Source: Candidatus Bathyarchaeota archaeon
GTDB lineage: Archaea; Thermoproteota; Bathyarchaeia; Bathyarchaeales; Bathyarchaeaceae
DNA length: 6,201 bases
NCBI GenBank assembly: GCA_020344715.1
Contig: CP070828.1
Span: 218,685-224,885, forward strand
Reading direction: 5' to 3'
Shown in pieces: positions 1 to 4,452 of this stretch. A program made the position numbers and the translations under genes. Within the stretch, counting starts at the first letter, position 1. Each line of letters starts with the position of its first letter. The notes under the pieces are model-generated. The model did no database searches, was not told where the DNA came from, and saw only the letters and a list, made by a program, of their open reading frames with translations.

Positions 1-1
1 A

Positions 2-193
2 ACGTTTTACATGCTAAACGGAATCCTACCGATCAGTGGCGGCTCCTTTGGCGCAAATTTGGGGGCAACTTTTTGGTCAAAAGACACCTTGGAGGGCGTG
101 ACAAAGGATGACGAAGGATTCAGAAGTCTGAAGAAATCTGTTAAGAGATTTGCCACGTTTCTGAAGAAATTTGAGGGTCGAAAGCAGAGTTAG
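2..193 (+). CDS. C-terminal fragment of a flavodoxin-fold / NADPH-dependent FMN reductase-like protein (partial, 5' end outside window)
   Basis: The reading frame is open from the first bases of the window to a TAG at 191-193, so this is the last 63 codons of a longer gene. The ATG at 11 is most likely an internal methionine, because the frame continues upstream without a stop. The visible tail contains GGSFGANLGATFWSKDTLEG, which I recognise from memory as resembling the C-terminal end of archaeal NAD(P)H-dependent FMN reductase / iron-sulfur flavoprotein (Isf)-like proteins. A basic, probably helical end (FRSLKKSVKRFATFLKK) follows. The FMN-binding N-terminal half and any iron-sulfur cysteines would be outside the window, so Isf cannot be told from a plain flavodoxin-fold reductase. 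The stop is only 11 nt before the next flavoprotein gene, which suggests one redox operon. The fragment nature is certain; the family assignment is moderate. Confidence 0.6.
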   Translation, partial: TFYMLNGILPISGGSFGANLGATFWSKDTLEGVTKDDEGFRSLKKSVKRFATFLKKFEGRKQS

Positions 194-204
194 GGGTCCA
201 AAAC

Positions 205-810
205 ATGGCTGTCCAGATGAAAATGCGGAAAGAAGAGAAAGAGAAAACAAGGAAAGTTGCCTGGGGAATAACCGGGAGCGGAGACCGACTAGCCAAAACC
301 ATTGAGATTATGCAGCAGATAAAGAAACAATATCAAGCAAAAGTTGACATAGCGGTCTATCTTTCAAAAGCAGGAAATCTTGTTGCGAAATACTATAGGC
401 TGGTTGATCAATTAACGGAGAGTTTTGGCAGAGTTCAGGTTGAGGTCGATGCGAACACGCCGTTTCTGGCCGGTCAATTACAGACAGGAAAATTTGAATT
501 TCTGCTGATTGCTCCAGCGACGTCAAACACAGTTGCGAAGATTTCAACGGGAATGGCAGATACATTGCTATGCAACGCAGCCATCATGGGTCTAAAGGGT
601 TTCGTTCCCGTCTACGTAATGCCTTCCGACTACAAAGAGGGAGAGATAGTTACAAAACTTCCTAGTGGACGGGACTTCAAATTGCGAATAAGAAAAGAAG
701 ATGTGGAACATGTCAAAAAGCTAGCGGCTATGGATGATGTGTTCATTCTAGAGAACCCTGAGGAGATCTTTCATGTTTTCACGAAGCATTTCGGGCAACA
801 ATACCTGTAG
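205..810 (+). CDS. afpA: Archaeoflavoprotein AfpA / dihydromethanopterin reductase (acceptor)-like flavoprotein
   Basis: This 201-residue protein belongs to the flavoprotein (PF02441-type) fold. The N-terminal strand and FMN-loop AWGITGSGDRL is at residues 19-29. The family signature is at about 102-125: IAPATSNTVAK followed by GMADTLLCNA, and then a strand ending VYVMPSD (136-142). This arrangement is characteristic of the AfpA family known from Archaeoglobus and methanogens, including DmrX-type dihydromethanopterin reductases. Family members bind FMN and have been proposed to pass electrons between ferredoxin and iron-sulfur flavoprotein or a pterin substrate. It is probably cytosolic: no signal peptide or membrane span is visible. 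The first 16 residues are highly charged (MKMRKEEKEKTRK) and lie before the fold, so a start at Met5 (217) or Met7 (223) is possible. It follows a flavodoxin-like gene by 11 nt. Whether the acceptor here is a pterin or a protein cannot be read from the sequence. Confidence 0.85.
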   Translation: MAVQMKMRKEEKEKTRKVAWGITGSGDRLAKTIEIMQQIKKQYQAKVDIAVYLSKAGNLVAKYYRLVDQLTESFGRVQVEVDANTPFLAGQLQTGKFEFLLIAPATSNTVAKISTGMADTLLCNAAIMGLKGFVPVYVMPSDYKEGEIVTKLPSGRDFKLRIRKEDVEHVKKLAAMDDVFILENPEEIFHVFTKHFGQQYL

Positions 811-857
811 ACACACTAGATCTCCATGCTTCTCTCGATCAGATATTCGAAACAACG

Positions 858-865
858 TTTTTATG
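858..865 (+). promoter_or_regulatory. TATA-like box upstream of the structured non-coding region
   Basis: TTTTTATG is preceded by CGAAACAAC, which resembles an archaeal BRE/TATA arrangement. Transcription would start about 26 nt downstream, near 888, which coincides with the base of the first hairpin (890-915). No coding start follows at that distance, so it would drive an RNA or a long leader. The promoter is inferred from position and sequence only. Confidence 0.3.
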
Positions 866-887
866 TGGGCTTTACACAGAACCTTGT

Positions 888-1038
888 TTGTGGGCGATGA
901 CGACTCTGGCCCCACTGAACAGATGATATAGATCTTGAGAGCGCGCTGCAAGAGGTGTGTAGCTGCACCCGCGCCAAGAATGCGAGAGCCCACACTACGA
1001 CGTGGGGTAGCATGTTGCAGGCGTCCTAGGGGCACAAA
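888..1038 (+). ncRNA. Candidate structured non-coding RNA or long leader in the 811-1121 gap
   Basis: The 311-nt gap between afpA and the next gene has no convincing coding frame. It is locally more GC-rich than its surroundings between about 935 and 1040. Several hairpins can be read by eye. The first is 890-895 with 909-915 (GTGGGC against GCCCCAC, one bulged base). The second is a two-part stem: 941-945 with 970-974 (GCGCG/CGCGC) enclosing 954-958 with 965-969 (GGTGT/GCACC). The third is 989-993 with 1002-1006 (CCCAC/GTGGG). A TATA-like box at 858-865 would place the transcript start at the foot of the first hairpin. I do not recognise a known RNA family: it lacks tRNA T-arm features and I do not see RNase P or SRP RNA core motifs. 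The boundaries are guesses. It could also be a decayed gene remnant or merely GC-rich spacer. Confidence 0.22.
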
Positions 1039-1093
1039 CCGTTATAGAAGAAAAGGGATTCAGGATACTTTGTGTAGTTATGTTTCCCTAATC

Positions 1094-1100
1094 TTTATAT
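1094..1100 (+). promoter_or_regulatory. TATA box (BRE-TATA) of the DUF2153-like gene
   Basis: TTTATAT preceded by CCTAATC closely matches the archaeal WAAnnTTTATA BRE/TATA pattern. Its first base is 28 nt before the ATG at 1122, so transcription would start at or next to that ATG, giving a leaderless or almost leaderless message. Confidence 0.6.
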
Positions 1101-1121
1101 CACGAGGAGTTTTTTAGGGAG

Positions 1122-1496
1122 ATGACTGGACACTGGAGGAATATGACTTTGAGTGAAGGATGGGTTCAGGTTTCCGAGAGAATCTTGGAGCAGATAAAGC
1201 ACTTGGAAGAAACTGAGGACAAGGACAGACTCGAGCTGGTACGGTCCTTGAGTTTCATATTGCACGTTTTGCAACGCAGCCTGCTCGGTTGGATGCAGTG
1301 GGTAAACACGCCTGATATCATGACGAAATTCTCGCAGAAAGACCTGGAGCAGATAAACAAGAAACTGTCCGAGTTTACGCGTTCTTTTGTGGAATATGAC
1401 TTGGAAGCGACCAGACTAGGGTCTAAGAGAGGGTTAAAAACTAGAAAGAGGGTCAAGAAGAAAAAAGAAGAAAGACCTGAAATATTTTACGTTTAA
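1122..1496 (+). CDS. DUF2153-like small archaeal protein of unknown function
   Basis: This 124-residue, probably all-helical, soluble protein has a conserved-looking core: DRLELVRSLSFILHVLQRSLLGWMQWV (35-61), then MTKFSQKDLEQ (67-77) and FVEYDLEAT (89-97). I recognise this from memory as resembling the archaeal DUF2153 family; no function is established. The tail after residue 100 is strongly basic (KRGLKTRKRVKKKKEER), which could bind nucleic acid or be a disordered extension; this is inference. Start choice: the TATA box at 1094 puts the transcript start at the ATG at 1122. The ATG at 1143 has GGAGGA just 2 nt before it and would give a 117-residue protein beginning at the family-like core. 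It stands alone: the gap to afpA is 311 nt and to the next gene 63 nt, with a terminator candidate between. Confidence 0.75.
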   Translation: MTGHWRNMTLSEGWVQVSERILEQIKHLEETEDKDRLELVRSLSFILHVLQRSLLGWMQWVNTPDIMTKFSQKDLEQINKKLSEFTRSFVEYDLEATRLGSKRGLKTRKRVKKKKEERPEIFYV

Positions 1497-1526
1497 CTTG
1501 GCGCCCGCCAAGTCTTTCCATTTTTG
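1496..1526 (+). terminator. Stem-loop plus T-rich tract, candidate terminator overlapping the stop codon
   Basis: ACTTGGC (1496-1502) and GCCAAGT (1507-1513) form a perfect 7-bp stem with a GCCC loop. It begins on the last base of the TAA stop of the DUF2153-like gene. It is followed by a pyrimidine-rich tract ending in TTTTT (1521-1525). It separates two genes that each have their own TATA box, which fits transcript termination. Archaeal terminators mainly need the T-tract, so the stem could also protect the 3' end. Confidence 0.5.
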
Positions 1527-1530
1527 TAAC

Positions 1531-1538
1531 TATAAATA
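1531..1538 (+). promoter_or_regulatory. TATA box of the small membrane protein gene
   Basis: TATAAATA preceded by TTGTAAC resembles an archaeal BRE/TATA. Its first base lies 29 nt before the TTG at 1560, the spacing expected if transcription starts at the start codon itself. This supports a leaderless message and the TTG start. Confidence 0.6.
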
Positions 1539-1559
1539 TCCGAGGTTGCGTTCTCTAGT

Positions 1560-1907
1560 TTGGAGAAAGGCGAAGTGAAGTGGAAACCATCATCGTTGTC
1601 ACCGTGGTTTCTGTTTCTGCTTTGCCTCAACATCTTGGACATCTTGGTGACAAATCCCTCGTTTGAAGCTAATCCCTTCACTCTCTACATGTGGGGAAAG
1701 CTGGGAATTGTTCTTTCAGCTTGGATTAAGATTGGCCAAGTTCTGGTTTTCGGGTTCGTGTGTGTACTCGCAAAGAAAATCACAAAACCCATGGATTGGC
1801 GCCTCATCAAGAAGCTATTGTTGGGAACACTAGTTGTGCTGGTCACCTTCTACGTAGTCGTCGTAGTATGGAATACACTTCTCTACTTCTCGCTGCCGCT
1901 CGGATAG
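1560..1907 (+). CDS. Small three-helix membrane protein, DUF5658-like
   Basis: This 115-residue protein has three probable membrane segments: about 13-31 (PWFLFLLCLNILDILV), 48-71 (LGIVLSAWIKIGQVLVFGFVCVL) and 84-111 (a long stretch rich in V, L, F and Y). Between the first two helices lies NPSFEANPF (32-40). The pattern of LD...T in helix 1 followed by EANP and a lysine (K47) resembles DUF5658-type small membrane proteins, whose function is unknown; this assignment is from memory. The N-terminus is short and charged (MEKGEVKWK), with no cleavable signal evident. The start codon is TTG; there is no in-frame ATG nearby, and the TATA box at 1531 is correctly placed for initiation exactly there. 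It sits between a DUF2153-like gene and a 223-nt spacer before the Orc1/Cdc6 gene, with no evidence of co-transcription with either. Confidence 0.7.
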   Translation: MEKGEVKWKPSSLSPWFLFLLCLNILDILVTNPSFEANPFTLYMWGKLGIVLSAWIKIGQVLVFGFVCVLAKKITKPMDWRLIKKLLLGTLVVLVTFYVVVVVWNTLLYFSLPLG

Positions 1908-1932
1908 GTGTCAGAATTCCGTTTGATCCAAT

Positions 1933-2032
1933 CAGATGCAGTCACATAGCTAGTCGTACACCGGCAGATGCATGGGATTTCGCTTGCTACCTGTCGCATC
2001 CTTGACAACCTGCAGTTCTTCTGCACGATGCA
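1933..2032 (+). repeat. Repeated CAGATGCA/GATGCA words upstream of the Orc1/Cdc6-like gene
   Basis: The 223-nt non-coding spacer 1908-2130 contains CAGATGCA at 1933-1940 and again at 1965-1972, GATGCA at 2027-2032, and the inverse GCATC at 1996-2000. The direct copies are 32 and 62 nt apart, close to whole multiples of about 31. TGCAG/CTGCA (2011-2025) also forms a 5-bp inverted repeat. They could be binding sites for a regulator or the adjacent initiator, but the words are short and could be chance. From about 2030 onward the spacer turns AT-rich. Confidence 0.25.
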
Positions 2033-2087
2033 AAATATTAGTTTCAATGCTCTCCTCGATATTTCTTCTTTCTAATGAACAAAAACC

Positions 2088-2093
2088 ATAAAT
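2088..2093 (+). promoter_or_regulatory. TATA-like box of the Orc1/Cdc6-like operon
   Basis: ATAAATT preceded by AAAAACC lies about 43 nt before the ATG at 2131. It would start transcription near 2116, leaving a leader of about 15 nt. That leader holds the purine-rich GGGGAAGGA (2116-2124), usable as a Shine-Dalgarno sequence. Confidence 0.45.
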
Positions 2094-2130
2094 TGATCAG
2101 CTCCCGAATAGAAGAGGGGAAGGATACAGG

Positions 2131-3315
2131 ATGTTTTCATATTTCAGCGTTTTCAAGGATGAAAGCAAACTCGACATCAACTATGTGCCGCCACGTTTGC
2201 CTCATAGGAAAGCCGAGCTAGACCTCCTCAACCAGTTTTTCCGATTCACAATTGAGAATCCGGGAAGAATGACCCAGCGCGTGCTCATTGTTGGCAAAAT
2301 TGGAACTGGAAAAACCGTGATCTCCCAGAGTTTTGGAGCCAACATGACCAAGCAAGCTCGACAGAGGAATGTCAATCTACACTATGTTCACGTCAACTGC
2401 CGTGAATGTAAAGGAAGTTTCTTCATGATTCTTCAACGAGTCATCCTCAGATTCTATCCGAATTTTCCGAAGAGAGGATATTCCGGCGAAGAGCTCTTGC
2501 AAGCGTTAATGCAAATTCTCGACGAAAAGAAAGCCTACGTCATATTGGCGTTAGATGAGTTGGAAGCGCTTGTTCAAAGCGAAGGGTCAGACCCCATATA
2601 CAGTTTGACAAGAGTCCAGGAGGAACGCGCAGAAACCGCTCAACGACTATCGCTAATCGGGATCCTTCGAGAGATGCATCACCTCGACAAACTTGACCCA
2701 AGCACACGGAGCACCCTGCAACACAACATCGTACATTTCAAGGAATATTCGAAACCTCAACTTCGTGACATCCTAAACGACCGAATAACCTGGGCCTTCA
2801 AAGAAGACACCGTTCAAGCGCAAACCCTGGATGCCGTTGCTGAAGCTGCCGTTTCAGAGGGCGGCGACGCCCGCTATGCCATTGAACTGCTATGGAGAGC
2901 CGGCAAATATGCTGACACAGAAAGAGCAAAAGAAGTCTGGCCTGAACACGTACGCAAAGCCGCTAGCAGCGTGTATGCTGGTGTGCGAAAAGACACACTC
3001 GCCGAGTTGGGATTGCATGAACAACTGTTTCTCTTAGGAATTGCCCGACGGTTCAACCTGACCGATGCAGCGCATATTACGATGGGCGAAGCCGAAGAAG
3101 CCTACGCCATTGTTTGCGAAGAATTGGGCGAAAAAGAACGCAAGCACACCCAGTTGTGGAAATATGCCAAGCTGCTTTCGGTTTTAGAGATAATCGGGAC
3201 CCAACCTTCCAGCCTCGGACACCGAGGAAAAACGACGTTTATCAGTCTGCCCACAACACCGGCTTCAGAACTAGAGCGAGAACTTAGCCGGATCCTTCGC
3301 ATCCAGGCAACCTAG
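2131..3315 (+). CDS. Orc1/Cdc6-family AAA+ ATPase (replication-initiator type, divergent)
   Basis: This 394-residue protein has the layout of archaeal Orc1/Cdc6. The entry motif VPPRLPHRKAEL is at 19-30, Walker A GKIGTGKT at 55-62, Walker B VILALDE at 137-143, the sensor-1 strand LSLIGIL at 173-179, sensor 2 GGDARYAIELLWRAG at 244-258, and a C-terminal winged helix from about 296 to 373 with the wing SSLGHRGKTTFISL (360-373). Family members bind origin DNA and help load the MCM helicase in an ATP-dependent way. Two differences from the usual family pattern are visible: the usual SND after the sensor-1 strand reads LRE (179-181), and DPRVRSS reads DPSTRST (189-195). Sensor-2 R248 is kept. These changes suggest altered ATP handling, so it may be a paralog with a regulatory rather than a main initiator role. 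No clear ORB origin boxes are seen upstream. A winged-helix gene follows closely. Confidence 0.88.
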   Translation: MFSYFSVFKDESKLDINYVPPRLPHRKAELDLLNQFFRFTIENPGRMTQRVLIVGKIGTGKTVISQSFGANMTKQARQRNVNLHYVHVNCRECKGSFFMILQRVILRFYPNFPKRGYSGEELLQALMQILDEKKAYVILALDELEALVQSEGSDPIYSLTRVQEERAETAQRLSLIGILREMHHLDKLDPSTRSTLQHNIVHFKEYSKPQLRDILNDRITWAFKEDTVQAQTLDAVAEAAVSEGGDARYAIELLWRAGKYADTERAKEVWPEHVRKAASSVYAGVRKDTLAELGLHEQLFLLGIARRFNLTDAAHITMGEAEEAYAIVCEELGEKERKHTQLWKYAKLLSVLEIIGTQPSSLGHRGKTTFISLPTTPASELERELSRILRIQAT

Positions 3316-3318
3316 CGT

Positions 3319-3327
3319 GGAGGAGGT
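3319..3327 (+). promoter_or_regulatory. Strong Shine-Dalgarno sequence for the winged-helix gene
   Basis: GGAGGAGGT lies 3 nt after the stop of the Orc1/Cdc6-like gene. The GTG at 3349 is 21 nt away, too far for normal use. The in-frame CTG at 3334 is 6 nt away and the in-frame ATT at 3340 is 12 nt away. It argues that translation may begin upstream of the GTG at a non-standard codon. Confidence 0.6.
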
Positions 3328-3348
3328 TTCGGGCTGCCGATTGAAGAC

Positions 3349-3594
3349 GTGTTTTCTTCCAAAGGACGGGTTAGAATCCTACGCATTCTCGCAGACATCG
3401 GTGAACTAAACATTTCGGAGATTGCCCGCCGCGCAGGCCTCAACTATGCAACAACCAACCAACACCTCAGAGCTCTCGAATCCCACCAGCTTGTCACGCA
3501 CAAGAAGTTTGGAAGAATTCGTATCTTCAGATACAACGAAGAGAATTCCAAGGCTAGAATGATAAGACAAATTGTGGAGCTCTGGAATGAATAG
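3349..3594 (+). CDS. Small ArsR-like winged helix-turn-helix DNA-binding protein
   Basis: From GTG 3349 this is an 81-residue protein. A first helix SSKGRVRILRILADIG (3-18) is followed by the helix-turn-helix NISEIARRAGLNYATTNQHLRALESHQLV (21-49), with recognition helix about 33-44, and a basic wing KKFGRIRIFRYN (52-63). This is an ArsR/MarR-like minimal winged helix; no metal-binding cysteines are present, so metal sensing is unlikely. The reading frame is open back to 3316. The strong Shine-Dalgarno at 3319-3327 fits a start at CTG 3334, which would add LPIED, reading LPIEDVFSSKGRVRIL. It follows the Orc1/Cdc6-like gene with at most 33 nt between and no promoter of its own seen, so the two are probably co-transcribed and may work together, for example as a repressor of the operon or an accessory DNA-binding factor (inference). 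Confidence 0.8.
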   Translation: MFSSKGRVRILRILADIGELNISEIARRAGLNYATTNQHLRALESHQLVTHKKFGRIRIFRYNEENSKARMIRQIVELWNE

Positions 3595-3654
3595 CGTTAT
3601 GCACGCACAAGAAAGATTGGTCTACTTGGCTTTCCAAACTTTTAGCTACCACAG

Positions 3655-3702
3655 TTTTGTTTGATCGCTGACAGTTCGTTTCGACTGCAGATCATCCTGA
3701 TC
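3655..3702 (+). terminator. T-rich tract and two adjacent hairpins after the winged-helix gene
   Basis: After the winged-helix stop there is TTTTGTTTG (3655-3663). Two small stems follow: CAGT(T)CG against CGACTG with loop TTT (3672-3687), and GATCA against TGATC with loop TCC (3690-3702). The T-tract could end the Orc1/Cdc6-winged-helix transcript; the hairpins are of unknown role. The rest of the 3595-3779 spacer shows no gene. Confidence 0.25.
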
Positions 3703-3779
3703 ACAGTGAGCTCGCGCCTTTCGTTCTTTCGGCACAAAGAATAAGAACGCCCTGTCCTTATACTAGCCGTGTGATTGGA

Positions 3780-4211
3780 ATGGGAGAAATATCCTGTCCA
3801 AAGTGCGGAAAAAAATCGCCCGAACAGGCAAGTTTCTGTCCTAGCTGTGGATCGCCGTTAACAAAGCCAAAATCGCCGGAGATGATTGTTGTTACTACGC
3901 CCACGGTTCCAGGCTATGAAATCGTCAAGGTGTTAGGAACCGTTCATGGTTTGACTGTGCGCACAAGAGGTGTCGGGGGAAAAATCGTGGCTGCGGTCGA
4001 AGGCGTGTTCGGTGGTGAAGTGACATCCTACAGCTACGAAGCGGAGAAGGCCAGAAATGAATCCCTGCAAAGGTTAACTGAAGAAGCTCGCAAACTGGGA
4101 GCCAGTGCTATTGTTGGAGCAGATTTCGAAACCAGTGACATTCTGCAAGGAACCGCCACACTGTTCTCTGCGTACGGAACTGCAGTAATCGTCAGACCCA
4201 TCAAGCAGTGA
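3780..4211 (+). CDS. Zinc-ribbon protein with YbjQ (DUF74/UPF0145)-type domain
   Basis: From ATG 3780 this is a 143-residue protein with two parts. Residues 6-24 form a zinc ribbon of the CPKCG-x9-CPSCG type (C6, C9, C20, C23). After a linker (about 25-34), residues about 35-140 form a YbjQ-like domain: MIVVTTPTVPGYEIVKVLGTV, then the RLTEEARKLGASAIVGADFET segment and the final strand GTAVIVRP. YbjQ-type domains are described as heavy-metal-binding-like and assemble into pentamers; their cellular job is not established. It is probably cytosolic. A GTG at 3771 would add three residues (MIG). No Shine-Dalgarno is visible before either start. TTATACTA (3758-3765) is too close to the start for a standard leaderless TATA, and AGAATAAG (3737-3744) would fit the GTG better, so the start is uncertain by three codons. 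It appears to be a single-gene unit. Confidence 0.82.
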   Translation: MGEISCPKCGKKSPEQASFCPSCGSPLTKPKSPEMIVVTTPTVPGYEIVKVLGTVHGLTVRTRGVGGKIVAAVEGVFGGEVTSYSYEAEKARNESLQRLTEEARKLGASAIVGADFETSDILQGTATLFSAYGTAVIVRPIKQ

Positions 4212-4452
4212 TTCGGACCAGTGAATGGACCAGAACGGTGAACTAGGGAACTCTGGCAAACCCTCATTTCTTTAGACACCGAACTGTCTCGAGATCTTTT
4301 AGGTTCACTCTCATCTCGCAGGTGTTATCATTAACGACTAGGTGGATTATCGGGGTTTAGGTAGGTTTTTCCAGTGAAAAGGTGCTTGTCATGTTCATAC
4401 TAGGTTGCCCGCGTTTGCGTTCAAGTTGTGGTATAAATCATGAATGCAGACT
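4212..4452. other. Intergenic region between convergent genes
   Basis: No gene is seen in these 241 nt between the + strand YbjQ-like gene and the 3' end of the - strand PAS gene. It holds a 5-bp hairpin AGACA/TGTCT (4274-4289), an imperfect palindrome TTTTTCCAGTGAAAAGG (4366-4382) whose ends give T-tracts on both strands, and a + strand TATAAA at 4432-4437 that has no gene downstream of it. The palindrome could serve as a two-way terminator for the converging genes. Confidence 0.35.

Noticed and set aside
748..1035. 95-codon - strand frame overlapping the end of afpA and the gap
   Set aside because: It runs antisense through the end of afpA, low-complexity residue mix, no recognisable family or promoter.
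935..1117. 60-codon + strand frame rich in Arg and Cys in the gap after afpA
   Set aside because: Composition reflects the GC-rich hairpins, there is no ribosome-binding site or ATG, and no domain pattern is recognisable.
811..1121. tRNA, RNase P RNA or SRP RNA
   Set aside because: No T-arm consensus, no CCA-end geometry and no core motifs of the larger RNAs could be found on either strand.
1493..1681. 62-codon - strand frame
   Set aside because: It is antisense to the terminator region and the first membrane helix of the membrane protein gene; shadow of the real gene.
1908..2130. Replication origin upstream of the Orc1/Cdc6-like gene
   Set aside because: No ORB-type boxes are visible; only short GATGCA repeats and modest AT-richness, not enough to annotate an origin.
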